From: Propionibacteriaceae bacterium
GTDB lineage: Bacteria > Actinomycetota > Actinomycetes > Propionibacteriales > Propionibacteriaceae
Assembly (NCBI GenBank): GCA_030544185.1
Contig: JAUNRO010000038.1
Span: forward strand, 1 to 7,518
Direction of reading: 5' to 3'
Length of the DNA: 7,518 bases
The translations under genes and the position numbers were made by a program. Below the pieces are notes generated by a model. It saw only the letters and a list, made by a program, of their open reading frames with translations, searched no databases and was not told the DNA's origin. Of the stretch, positions 1-6,714 are shown one piece after another. Position 1 is the stretch's first letter. The number at the start of each line of letters is the position of its first letter.

Positions 1-588
1 ATCTGTGGCATCGTCGGCTTCGAAGCGCCCGCCGCTCGGGAACTGGCTCGACGGCTGCCCCCACTGATCGTGATGCCTCGCGATACGGCGGCTGCCCACT
101 CCAGAATCCTCGACTCGGTTCGGATGATGGGCGAAGAACTCGCCGCCCCCCTGGCGGGTGGCGATGTAGTCGCATCCCGGTTGGCCGACATAATCGTGGT
201 CCAGACGATTCGCGCGTGGCTGCTATCCGACCCGGCCGCTCGGGCTGGATGGTTCCTGGCCCTGACCGACGAACGCATCGGGCAGGCGCTCCGGGCGATC
301 GAGGCGGACCCAGGGGCACCTTGGGATGTGGGGAGCCTCGCGCGGACCGCCACCATGTCGCGATCTCTTTTCAGCGAGCAGTTCGCGGCGATGGTGGGCG
401 AGACCCCCATCGCATACCTGACCCGCTGGCGGATGGACGTCGCACGTTCCCTGCTGACCGACGGGGCGCGCACCGTTGCGGAAGTGGCCGGGGCTGTCGG
501 CTATCGGTCCGAAGCCGCCTTCACGAGGGCGTTCGTCCGCACGGTCGGATGCACACCCGCGTCCTGGCGCCGCGGCAACAGTCGCTGA
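1..588 (+). CDS. AraC-family transcriptional regulator, cupin-type, 5' end outside window
   Basis: The frame is open from base 1 to a TGA at 586-588, giving 195 visible residues. The start lies upstream of the window; the GTG at 70 and ATG at 73 are internal, because family-like sequence (CGIVGF) precedes them. The C-terminal half is a classic AraC DNA-binding domain. The first helix-turn-helix covers about residues 108-128 (WDVGSLARTATMSRSLFSEQF) and the second about 158-178 (TVAEVAGAVGYRSEAAFTRAF), followed by the usual PASWRR end. The preceding stretch (RLADIIVVQTIRAWL, then GWFLALTDERIGQAL) is typical of the linker in regulators whose N-terminal sensor is a cupin of the AraC-binding type (Cupin_6). 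These proteins usually control a neighbouring oxidoreductase or efflux gene, but the target is not visible here and the ligand is unknown. Family assignment is firm; function is inferred only at family level. Confidence 0.9.
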   Translation: MCGIVGFEAPAARELARRLPPLIVMPRDTAAAHSRILDSVRMMGEELAAPLAGGDVVASRLADIIVVQTIRAWLLSDPAARAGWFLALTDERIGQALRAIEADPGAPWDVGSLARTATMSRSLFSEQFAAMVGETPIAYLTRWRMDVARSLLTDGARTVAEVAGAVGYRSEAAFTRAFVRTVGCTPASWRRGNSR

Positions 589-641
589 CTGGCCCCCTCG
601 CGGGAAGCCGACTGACGGCAGGATCGGAGATCCCTCCCGGG

Positions 642-941
642 GTGATCGACAACACGCCGGGACGCCCTGCCCAGCAGGAGAAAGCGTGCGTTATCGTCGA
701 CCGACGAGCGATTCAGACTGCCGCCGTCGCCCGGGCGATCGACGCCGGCCTGATGCGCAGTGACGTCCCGTCGGTCGCGGCCGCTCTCTGGTCCCAGGTC
801 CACGGTTGGGTCGTCCTCGAACTCGACGGCCTCCTCCCGACACCGGAGCCGGACGGCGCGTTTGCGGAGGCCGTGGAAGGCTGGCGTACGCCGCAGAGCC
901 TGCGGAACGCGGCACCTTCCGCCCACCTGACCACTCGCTGA
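642..941 (+). pseudogene. Orphan C-terminal ligand domain of a TetR-family regulator (probable remnant)
   Basis: From about 702 this frame reads like the C-terminal domain of TetR regulators of the WHG (TetR_C_33) type: AVARAIDAGLMRSDVPSVAA, then ALWSQVHGWVVLELDGLLP and a final amphipathic stretch (FAEAVEGW), stopping at TGA 939-941. The N-terminal helix-turn-helix is absent. Upstream DNA belongs to the AraC-type gene and codes for nothing TetR-like in any frame. The coordinates given use an in-frame GTG at 642 as the first possible start, which would make a protein of 99 residues; it has no well-placed ribosome binding site. The ORF could be extended upstream in this frame only by overlapping the AraC gene out of frame. 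It is most likely a decayed regulator truncated by deletion. A small expressed ligand-binding protein is a less likely alternative. Homology of the last 75 or so residues is judged by eye. Confidence 0.6.
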
Positions 942-972
942 ACCCAATACCGGCGTCGGCGTGCCCGTCGCC

Positions 973-1009
973 GGCCCGAGCGGCGTCACGCCACTTTCGC
1001 GCTCGGGCC
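973..1009. terminator. Hairpin between the TetR remnant and glmS, possible bidirectional terminator
   Basis: A perfect 10-bp inverted repeat, GGCCCGAGCG at 973-982 and CGCTCGGGCC at 1000-1009, encloses 17 bases. Part of that loop (983-992) can fold further through GCG and CGC. It sits 51 bases past the glmS stop on the minus strand and 31 bases past the stop of the TetR-like frame on the plus strand, so it could end transcription from both sides. Neither strand has a U-tract after the stem, as is common for actinobacterial terminators. The rest of 942-1055 shows no gene. Confidence 0.55.
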
Positions 1010-1055
1010 AGGATCGATGCGTTCGCTGACCAGCTCCGCGTGAAGCGGAACTGAC

Positions 1056-2900
1056 TCACTCCACCGTGACGGACTTCGCGAGGTTGCGGGGCTGGTCGAC
1101 GTCGTGGCCCTTCACGGTCGCGAGCTCGCAGGCGAAGATCTGCAGCGGGACGGTCGCGACCAGGGGCTGCAGCAGCGTGGACACCTTCGGCAGCCCGATG
1201 AGCACGTCGGCATAGGGCGCCACGGTCTCGTCGTCGGCCTCCGCGAGCACGATCGTCCGCGCCCCCCGGGCGCGGATCTCCTGGATGTTGGAGACGGTCT
1301 TGTCGTGGAGCATGTCCCGGCCGCGGGGCGGGACGACCACGAAGACCGGCAGGTCCTGGTCGATGACCGCGATCGGGCCGTGCTTGAGCTCGCCGGCGGC
1401 GAAGCCTTCGGCATGGATGTACGCCAGTTCCTTCAGTTTCAAGGCTCCCTCGAGCGCCACCGGATAGCCGGCGTGACGGCCCAGGAACAGCACCGACGGG
1501 TTGTCGGCGAACTCATCGGCGAGGTCGAGCACCTGCTGCTGGGCGTCGAGGACCTGCTGGACCTTGTCCGGCATGGTCTCCAGCTCGGCCATCACCGCGG
1601 CGATCTCGTCGCCGAACTTGGTGTTCTTGACCTGGGCCAGATAGAGCCCGAGGAGATAACAGGCCAGCACCTGGGTGAGGAAGCCCTTGGTGGAGGCGAC
1701 GCCGATCTCGGGCCCGGCGTGGGTATAGATCACCGCATCCGATTCCCGCGGGATCGTCGAGCCGTTGGTGTTGCAGATCGCGAGGACCTTCGAACCCTGC
1801 TGTTGGGCGTACCTGATCGCCATCAACGTGTCCGCCGTCTCGCCGGACTGGGAGATCGCGACCACGAGGGTGTGCGGACCGACGATCGGATCGCGATAGC
1901 GGAACTCGCTGGCGAGCTCGACCTCACACGGGATGCGGGTCCAGTGCTCGATCGCATATTTGGCGACCATGCCCGCATAGTGCGCGGTGCCGCAGCCGAT
2001 GATCACAATCCGCTGGATCGAGCGCAGGGCGTCGGTGGAGATGCGGATCTCATCGAGGGTGAGGGAGCCGTCGGTGGCGTACCGCCCCAACAGCGTGTCC
2101 GCCAGCGCGCGCGGCTGCTCGTGGATCTCCTTGCGCATGAACCAGTCGAAGCCGTCCTTCTGCGCCGCCGAGAGGTCCCAGTCGACGTGATAAGGCTTCG
2201 CCTCGGCCGGATTGCCGTCGAAGTCGGTGACCTGCCAGGAGTCCGCGGTGATCTCGACCATCTGGTCCTGGCCGAGCTCGACGGCCTCACGAGTGTGTTC
2301 GATGAACGCGGCGACATCGGAGCCGATGAAGTTCTCGCCCTCGCCGACGCCGACGACGAGCGGGGAGTTGCGGCGGGCGGCGACCACACGGCCGGGGGCC
2401 TCGGCGTCGACGGCGACGAGAGTGAAGGCGCCCTCGAGGCGGCGGCAGACGGCACGCAGGGCAGCGGCCACATCGGCCCCGCCGTCCACCTCGCGACCCA
2501 GCAGCTGGGCCACGACCTCGGTATCGGTCTCGGACACCATCGTCACGCCCTCGGCCTCGAGCTCGGTCCGCAGGGCGGCGAAATTCTCGATGATGCCGTT
2601 GTGCACGAGCGCGACCCGACCGGAAACGGAAAGGTGCGGATGGGCGTTGGTGTCGTTGGGCGCACCGTGCGTGGCCCAGCGTGTGTGGCCGATTCCGGTG
2701 CCCGACTCGGGCAACGGGTGGGCCACGAGTTCGGCCTCCAGGTTGGCGAGCTTGCCCTCCTTCTTGGCCGACACGATGGCTCGGTCAGCGACCAAGGCGA
2801 TGCCGGCCGAGTCATATCCGCGGTATTCCAGCCGCCGAAGGCCGTCCACTACTACTCCGCGAGCCGACTGGGGGCCGACGTATCCCACGATTCCGCACAT
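1056..2900 (-). CDS. glmS: Glutamine--fructose-6-phosphate aminotransferase (isomerizing)
   Basis: Makes glucosamine-6-phosphate from fructose-6-phosphate and glutamine in the cytosol, the entry step to UDP-GlcNAc and peptidoglycan. The protein has 614 residues, the normal length. The N-terminal class II glutaminase starts MCGIVGYVGP; Cys2 becomes the N-terminal nucleophile after Met removal, which fixes the start at 2900. Other glutaminase motifs are HTRWATHG (72-79), HNGIIEN (100-106) and ETDTE (124-128). The first SIS domain begins near 296 (IGCGTAHYAG, then SQSGETADT at 350-358) and the second near 467 (EGALKLKELAYIHAE, ELKHGP). Glu491, His507 and Lys609 match the E. coli isomerase residues Glu488, His504 and Lys603, and the C-terminus ends LAKSVTVE as expected. 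No Shine-Dalgarno sequence precedes the ATG. It is divergent from coaA. No glmS ribozyme is possible in the short upstream spacer, and the reading frame continues open upstream only as an antisense shadow of coaA. Confidence 0.98.
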   Translation of the reverse strand: MCGIVGYVGPQSARGVVVDGLRRLEYRGYDSAGIALVADRAIVSAKKEGKLANLEAELVAHPLPESGTGIGHTRWATHGAPNDTNAHPHLSVSGRVALVHNGIIENFAALRTELEAEGVTMVSETDTEVVAQLLGREVDGGADVAAALRAVCRRLEGAFTLVAVDAEAPGRVVAARRNSPLVVGVGEGENFIGSDVAAFIEHTREAVELGQDQMVEITADSWQVTDFDGNPAEAKPYHVDWDLSAAQKDGFDWFMRKEIHEQPRALADTLLGRYATDGSLTLDEIRISTDALRSIQRIVIIGCGTAHYAGMVAKYAIEHWTRIPCEVELASEFRYRDPIVGPHTLVVAISQSGETADTLMAIRYAQQQGSKVLAICNTNGSTIPRESDAVIYTHAGPEIGVASTKGFLTQVLACYLLGLYLAQVKNTKFGDEIAAVMAELETMPDKVQQVLDAQQQVLDLADEFADNPSVLFLGRHAGYPVALEGALKLKELAYIHAEGFAAGELKHGPIAVIDQDLPVFVVVPPRGRDMLHDKTVSNIQEIRARGARTIVLAEADDETVAPYADVLIGLPKVSTLLQPLVATVPLQIFACELATVKGHDVDQPRNLAKSVTVE

Positions 2901-2945
2901 GGCGGAAACATTAGCGCCGCGAACGGGGTGGGGCAGAATGCAACC
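2901..2945. promoter_or_regulatory. Divergent glmS/coaA promoter region, possibly leaderless on both sides
   Basis: Only 45 bases separate the two ATG codons. On the minus strand a TAATGT hexamer (2913-2908) lies 7 bases before the glmS ATG. On the plus strand CAGAAT (2934-2939) lies 6 bases before the coaA ATG, with a weak -35-like TTAGCG at 2911-2916, 17 bases upstream. The -10-like element to ATG distance fits the actinobacterial leaderless pattern (TANNNT about 7 bases before the start). glmS has no Shine-Dalgarno sequence. coaA has only a distant G-rich run (2925-2933) that could act as a weak one. These boxes are read by eye; transcription starts are not proven. Confidence 0.45.
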
Positions 2946-3125
2946 ATGGCGCAGGAAGTGCATCGGCCGACGCCCCACGCGGGCGAGGGCAGCGGACCCT
3001 ATGTCCAGCGCAGTCGCGCCGACTGGGCCGACATGGCGCCGCGGGTGCCGATGACCCTGGACGAGCCGATCCTGCGCCAGTTGCGCGGCACCGGGGATCC
3101 CACCGACCTGACCGAGGTCTCCTAG
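2946..3125 (+). pseudogene. coaA: N-terminal fragment of pantothenate kinase, cut off by in-frame TAG
   Basis: From the ATG at 2946 the frame encodes 59 residues and then meets TAG at 3123-3125; the same frame continues as the CoaA kinase domain. The fragment has the features of the CoaA N-terminus: PYVQRSRADWADM, VPMTLDE and DLTEVS, followed after the stop by [10 protein letters not shown]. coli CoaA reads EEVAEIYLPLSRLL at this place, so the stop replaces Glu (E. coli Glu53). One base change, GAG to TAG at 3123, explains it. No indel is needed: the frame and length on both sides match the family (324 codons in total, counting the stop as a residue). In the enzyme this part is the N-terminal segment ahead of the P-loop. 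Either it is a base-calling error and 2946-3920 is one intact gene, or it is a real nonsense mutation. Confidence 0.8.
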
Positions 3126-3155
3126 GTCTATCTGCCGCTCACCCGGCTCCTGTCC

Positions 3156-3920
3156 ATGTATGTCCATCACACCGGTGAGCTCTATCGCTCCACCAACAAC
3201 TTCCTGCGGATGAACTCCCAGCGCACGCCGTTCGTGATCGGCGTGGCCGGATCGGTGGCCGTCGGCAAGTCCACGACCGCCCGCGTCCTGCAGGCCCTGT
3301 TGTCCCGCTGGCCCGAGCACCCCCGGGTCGAGCTGATCACCACCGACGGCTTCCTCTGGCCGAATGCCGAGCTGGAGCGTCGCAATATTCTGCACCGCAA
3401 GGGATTCCCGGAGTCCTATGACCGGCGCGCGCTGCAGAAATTTGTGATGGATGTGAAGTCCGGCCTCGCCGAGGTGGAGACGCCGGTCTATTCCCACATG
3501 GTCTATGACATCGTCCCCGGCGAGAAGATCATCGTCCGCCGGCCCGACATCCTGATCGTCGAGGGCCTCAATGTCCTGCAGCCCGCGCGGATCCGCTCCG
3601 ACGGCACCACCGGTCTGGCGCTGAGCGACTTCTTCGACTTCTCGGTCTATGTGGACGCCTCCGATTCCGACATCCGCCGCTGGTATCTCCATCGGTTCAT
3701 GTCGCTGCGCGAAACCGCCTTCCGCGATCCGCGCTCCTATTTCCGAAAGTACGCCGAGATGACCGATCGCGAGGCCCGCCACCGGGCCGAGGAGATCTGG
3801 GACACCATCAACGGCCCGAACCTGGCGCTGAACATCCGCCCCACCCGCGGCCGGGCGACCGCCATCCTGCGCAAGGGCGAGAACCACGAGGTGAAGTGGG
3901 TGCGGATCCGCAAGATCTGA
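3156..3920 (+). CDS. coaA: Type I pantothenate kinase, kinase domain (5' part separated by amber codon)
   Basis: Phosphorylates pantothenate with ATP in the first, regulated step of coenzyme A synthesis; cytosolic. From the first ATG after the TAG it encodes 254 residues; the full family protein would start at 2946 and have 324. In full-length numbering the Walker A motif is [12 protein letters not shown] (99-110). Lys108, Asp134 (TTDGF), His184 (YSH) and Arg250 match E. coli Lys101, Asp127, His177 and Arg243 at a constant offset of 7. Arg113 matches E. coli Arg106, implicated in CoA feedback. Other family blocks are [22 protein letters not shown] and the ending ILPTR-like NIRPTRGRA. All catalytic residues survive downstream of the stop. 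The ATG at 3156 has no Shine-Dalgarno sequence, so restart there would probably be weak, and a protein lacking the first 70 residues may not fold or dimerise normally. Identity is certain; whether it is functional is open. Confidence 0.93.
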   Translation: MYVHHTGELYRSTNNFLRMNSQRTPFVIGVAGSVAVGKSTTARVLQALLSRWPEHPRVELITTDGFLWPNAELERRNILHRKGFPESYDRRALQKFVMDVKSGLAEVETPVYSHMVYDIVPGEKIIVRRPDILIVEGLNVLQPARIRSDGTTGLALSDFFDFSVYVDASDSDIRRWYLHRFMSLRETAFRDPRSYFRKYAEMTDREARHRAEEIWDTINGPNLALNIRPTRGRATAILRKGENHEVKWVRIRKI

Positions 3921-3931
3921 CACCTCACGAA

Positions 3932-3949
3932 GGGCGACCTCCGACGCCC
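3932..3949. terminator. Weak hairpin between convergent coaA and protease genes
   Basis: The 49-base gap between two convergent stop codons (coaA TGA at 3918-3920, protease stop at 3970-3972) contains a short inverted repeat, GGGCG at 3932-3936 and CGCCC at 3945-3949, with an 8-base loop. It lies in the right place to end both transcripts but is only 5 bp long and has no U-tract, so the call is tentative. Confidence 0.3.
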
Positions 3950-3969
3950 CCGTTACAGCCAGCGAGGCG

Positions 3970-5175
3970 TCACCGGCCGTAGCGCAACCCGTAGTGCTCC
4001 AATGCATCGGTGACGGGCTGGAAATAGGACACCGCCCCGGAGACGACGCCGCCGTTGAACGGACACCGCTGGCCCGCCGGGCCACCGGAAGTCATGCCCA
4101 CGGCATAACCCCCGGACACATAGGCGCCACCGGAATCGCCGGGGGCGGTGCACACCGATGACACCCCGAGCCCGGTGACCGTTGCGGCACCGCCATAGCG
4201 GACCGTGGCGTTGTAGGCCGTCACCTGCCCACAGGTGATCCCACTCGCCGCTCCGGACTTGCACAGGTCGGTGCCGACAGGCGCCTTCCAGGCGCCCCGA
4301 TCCGCCTGGCTCACCGCCCCGCCATAGCCGTTCACCCGAGGCGTCATCTCATTGCCCTCGCTCACGAAGATATAGCCGAAGTCACGATCCGCCTGGCCGT
4401 CGTAGGAGGTGACGCCGGTCGCGCCGAAGGTCCCGAACACCACGCCGGTGCGGGCAGTGAAGGTGGTGGCGCCCTCGATGCAGTGCCCGACCCAGACCAT
4501 CACGGCCCGCCCGTCAGCGGTGCGCGCGGGGAAGCCGGCCGAGCAGGCGCCACCGGTGTCGCTGCGGAGCTGGTCGCCACCGGCGAGGCGCCCCTGAGTC
4601 GCGTTGCGCTCCCCGGGGCGCACCGCCACGGCACCGCCGTGCACCGCGACCATGCGCGCAATTTCGGACACCGCCCCAGCGGTGACCGTGACCACGACGA
4701 TGTCGGCCGCGAGATCGGGGGCCACGGACAGGACGCTCCCGCGCCCCGCGAGCTCGCCGCTCAGCTGCTCGGTCACCCGATTGAGATAGGCCTCCCCGAA
4801 CCGCGGCGCCCGGACCTGCAGGCCCGCCCGCTCCGCCTGGGTCCCCGCCGCCGACCCGGCCGGTGCCTGCACGACGAGCGTCCCGTCGGCGGTGAAGAAG
4901 GCCCCGTCGAACTCGTGCGTCCGCGCCAGCTCGGCATAGACGTTGTTCTGCTCCGCCTTGTGTTGCAGGTGGCGCCGCTGGCCATCCTCCGTGCGCCCGG
5001 CCGACTGGGCCATGGCGCGGACCTGCTCCTCGGTGAACTCCTGGCGGACCGGCTGCGCCTGGGGGTGCCAGGACTCCACCGGCCCGGGGTTCGCGATCGC
5101 GACCGGTTGGCCGGCCAGCATAGCCGCTGAGCTGAGGAGTACGCCCAGGGCGAGGCGCCGACGCGGTCCGATCAT
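3970..5175 (-). CDS. Secreted streptogrisin-like (chymotrypsin-fold) serine protease with prodomain
   Basis: A 401-residue preproprotein. Residues 1-28 form a signal peptide: RRR at 5-7, a hydrophobic core at about 8-22, and AIA at 26-28 before Asn29. Residues about 45-190 resemble the prodomain of alpha-lytic protease and streptogrisins (FDGAFFTADGTLVV at 89-102, ADIVVVTVTAGA at 157-168), which acts as a folding chaperone and inhibitor. The mature enzyme probably starts near Leu197 (LAGGDQL, compare ISGGDAI in streptogrisin). The triad is His231 (VGHC), Asp265 (DFGY) and Ser348 (GDSGG). Six cysteines fit three disulfides: 211-232, 305-315 and 342-371. FFQPVT-like YFQPVT precedes the C-terminus. 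The product is exported and self-processed; its substrate is unknown. The start at 5175 is preferred over the adjacent ATG at 5178 because GGAG (5184-5181) is 5 bases from it and only 2 from the other. It stands alone between terminators, not in an operon with its neighbours. Confidence 0.93.
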   Translation of the reverse strand: MIGPRRRLALGVLLSSAAMLAGQPVAIANPGPVESWHPQAQPVRQEFTEEQVRAMAQSAGRTEDGQRRHLQHKAEQNNVYAELARTHEFDGAFFTADGTLVVQAPAGSAAGTQAERAGLQVRAPRFGEAYLNRVTEQLSGELAGRGSVLSVAPDLAADIVVVTVTAGAVSEIARMVAVHGGAVAVRPGERNATQGRLAGGDQLRSDTGGACSAGFPARTADGRAVMVWVGHCIEGATTFTARTGVVFGTFGATGVTSYDGQADRDFGYIFVSEGNEMTPRVNGYGGAVSQADRGAWKAPVGTDLCKSGAASGITCGQVTAYNATVRYGGAATVTGLGVSSVCTAPGDSGGAYVSGGYAVGMTSGGPAGQRCPFNGGVVSGAVSYFQPVTDALEHYGLRYGR

Positions 5176-5180
5176 CATGT

Positions 5181-5184
5181 CTCC
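5181..5184 (-). promoter_or_regulatory. Ribosome binding site deciding the protease start
   Basis: GGAG on the minus strand lies 5 bases before the ATG at 5175 and 2 bases before the tandem ATG at 5178. This spacing favours the second Met. It also rules out the longer frame from 5250, whose extra 25 residues would hide the signal peptide and look non-coding. Confidence 0.6.
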
Positions 5185-5220
5185 AAAGGGGGTGCTGGGT
5201 GAGATGAGCAATGTGGGACA

Positions 5221-5250
5221 ACTGTCGGGAACTAACCAATGGAAAGTCAA
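5221..5250 (-). promoter_or_regulatory. Candidate promoter of the protease gene
   Basis: On the minus strand a good -35-like TTGACT (5250-5245) is followed after 18 bases by GACAGT (5226-5221), a partial match to TANNNT. Transcription would start near 5214 and give a leader of about 40 bases with the GGAG ribosome binding site. The surroundings (5225-5280) are clearly richer in A and T than the rest of the window, as expected for a promoter. The -10 element is imperfect. Confidence 0.35.
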
Positions 5251-5295
5251 AACTGACCGCTATATTGTTTCCGGAACGGGCATCGCCGTCGGGGG

Positions 5296-5335
5296 CGCGA
5301 AAGGGGCCCGAGCCGAAGCCCGAGCCCCTTTCGCG
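5296..5335 (-). terminator. Strong UUCG-capped hairpin terminator after glmM
   Basis: Read on the minus strand, 25 bases after the glmM stop, CGCGAAAGGGGC (5335-5324) pairs perfectly with its complement at 5307-5296. Inside it, U-C pairs with G-G (one wobble), and GGGC pairs with GCUC (one G-U) around a UUCG loop at 5317-5314 closed by C-G. The result is an 18-bp continuous stem with an extra-stable tetraloop. No U-tract follows, which is usual for actinobacteria. On the plus strand the two wobble pairs become A-C mismatches and the loop is not UUCG, so the hairpin is built for the minus strand. It should end the rplM-rpsI-glmM transcript before the protease promoter. Confidence 0.8.
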
Positions 5336-5360
5336 AGGGCAACCAGCGATGCACGGCGCG

Positions 5361-6710
5361 TCAGAGCGCCAGATGCACCTTCACCGCGTCCGCGAGGCGT
5401 TCGGCGACCGCCCGAGCGCGTTCGTCGGACTCGGCCTCGACCATCACCCGGACCAGTTGCTCGGTGCCCGAGGGGCGCAGCAGCACACGGCCACCAGTGC
5501 CCAGCCCACGAGACTCCGCCTGCACGGCCTTCACCAGGTTCGGCTCGATCCCGGCGCGGGCCTTGTCGACCCCCGGCACGTTGATCAGCACCTGCGGCAG
5601 CCGCTGCATCACACCCGCAAGCTCCGCGAGGGACTTGCCCGTGGCGGCCATCCGGCCCATCAGGTGGAGACCGGTGAGCACGCCGTCACCGGTGGTGGCA
5701 TATTCGCTCATCACCACGTGCCCCGACTGCTCCCCGCCAAGGGTGAAACCGTTCGCCTTCATCGACTCGAGCACATAGCGGTCACCGACCTTGGTCTGAT
5801 CGACCCGGATGCCGGCCTCATGCATCGCGTTGACGAAGCCGAGATTGCTCATCACCGTCGCCACCACGGTGTCGTTGACCAGCTTGCCGGTCTCGCGCAT
5901 CGCCAGCGCCAAGATGGCGAGCACCTGATCACCGTCGACAACCGCACCGCTCGCATCCACGGCCAGGCACCGGTCGGCATCACCATCGAGGGCGATGCCG
6001 ATGTCCGCGCCGTGTTCCACGACCGCAGCCTGCAGGCTCTCGAGATGGGTCGAGCCGCAGCTGTGGTTGATGTTGTGGCCATCCGGATCGGCATGGATCG
6101 CGATGACCTCCGCGCCGGCCTGGGAGAACGACTGAACGGCCGTCTGATAGGCCGCGCCGTTCGCGCAGTCAACGACGACCTTGACGCCCCTCAACCGCAC
6201 CTGACCCAGGCTGTTGACCAGGTGGTCCACATAGGTGTCCACGAGGTCATGGTCATGGCGCACCCGGCCCACGGCAGCACCCTGCGGACGCTGCCAGTTG
6301 TTGCCCAGATGATCCTCGATCGCGTCCTCCACGGCGTCTTCGAGCTTGCTGCCACCGCGCGCGAAGAACTTGATCCCGTTGTCGGGAGCGGGGTTGTGAC
6401 TGGCGGACAGCATCACGCCCAGATCGGCGTCCAGGCTGTTCACCAGATAGGCGACCCCGGGGGTCGGCACCACGCCGAGGTGGACCACATCCACCCCAGC
6501 GGAGGCCAATCCCGCCACGACAGCGGCTTCGAGAAACTCCCCCGAGGCGCGGGGGTCCCTGCCGACCAACGCAGACGGCCGGTGCCCGGCGAAGACACCG
6601 GTCTCGCCGAGCACGTGCGCCGCTGCCACCGACAGGTCCAACGCAAGCTCCGCTGTCAGGTCCTGATTGGCCCGACCACGGACACCATCTGTCCCGAAAT
6701 AGCGGCCCAT
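5361..6710 (-). CDS. glmM: Phosphoglucosamine mutase
   Basis: Converts glucosamine-6-phosphate to glucosamine-1-phosphate, the second step to UDP-GlcNAc, through a phosphoserine intermediate and bound Mg2+; cytosolic. At 449 residues it has the usual length and starts with the family hallmark [11 protein letters not shown]. The active-site loop is SASHNP (102-107), with Ser104 the residue expected to carry phosphate. The metal loop is DGDADR (242-247). The sugar-binding loop is GEQSGH (326-331), and the phosphate-binding loop in the C-terminal domain is [12 protein letters not shown] (412-423). These features, and Gly/Thr rather than hexose-mutase variants, separate it from phosphomannomutase or phosphoglucomutase. 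The ATG lies 4 bases after the rpsI stop without a clear Shine-Dalgarno sequence, so translation is probably coupled to rpsI. In many bacteria the enzyme must be activated by phosphorylation of the active serine; nothing in the sequence shows how this is done here. Confidence 0.97.
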   Translation of the reverse strand: MGRYFGTDGVRGRANQDLTAELALDLSVAAAHVLGETGVFAGHRPSALVGRDPRASGEFLEAAVVAGLASAGVDVVHLGVVPTPGVAYLVNSLDADLGVMLSASHNPAPDNGIKFFARGGSKLEDAVEDAIEDHLGNNWQRPQGAAVGRVRHDHDLVDTYVDHLVNSLGQVRLRGVKVVVDCANGAAYQTAVQSFSQAGAEVIAIHADPDGHNINHSCGSTHLESLQAAVVEHGADIGIALDGDADRCLAVDASGAVVDGDQVLAILALAMRETGKLVNDTVVATVMSNLGFVNAMHEAGIRVDQTKVGDRYVLESMKANGFTLGGEQSGHVVMSEYATTGDGVLTGLHLMGRMAATGKSLAELAGVMQRLPQVLINVPGVDKARAGIEPNLVKAVQAESRGLGTGGRVLLRPSGTEQLVRVMVEAESDERARAVAERLADAVKVHLAL

Positions 6711-6714
6711 GGGA

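Noticed and set aside
621..633. Short palindrome GGATC-GGA-GATCC after the AraC gene
   Set aside because: A 5-bp stem with a 3-base loop is too weak to call a terminator or operator in such GC-rich DNA.
686..763. 25-codon frame from GTG 686 with an AGGAG sequence just upstream
   Set aside because: Very short, Arg-rich and without similarity. It overlaps the TetR-like domain in another frame, so the ribosome-binding match is probably chance or left over from decay.
1104..3125. 673-codon open frame on the plus strand opposite glmS
   Set aside because: It starts at a GTG inside the glmS antisense, its Arg/Gly/Asp/His/Leu-rich composition is typical of the antisense of a high-GC gene, and it ends at the coaA TAG only because it happens to share that frame. 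No domain is recognisable, while glmS is certain.
3123..3125. TAG in coaA as programmed recoding (pyrrolysine or selenocysteine-like)
   Set aside because: Selenocysteine uses TGA. No pyl genes or recoding structure are visible, and the replaced residue is an ordinary conserved Glu. A point mutation or sequencing error is simpler.
2901..4085. Upstream extension of the glmS frame to a 1009-residue protein
   Set aside because: The added part is antisense to coaA and has no family resemblance. Cys2 of GlmS must be next to the initiator Met, which fixes the start at 2900.
5179..5295. Small RNA or riboswitch in the AT-richer stretch before the protease
   Set aside because: No conserved fold could be recognised. 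A -35-like box and a ribosome binding site explain the region adequately.
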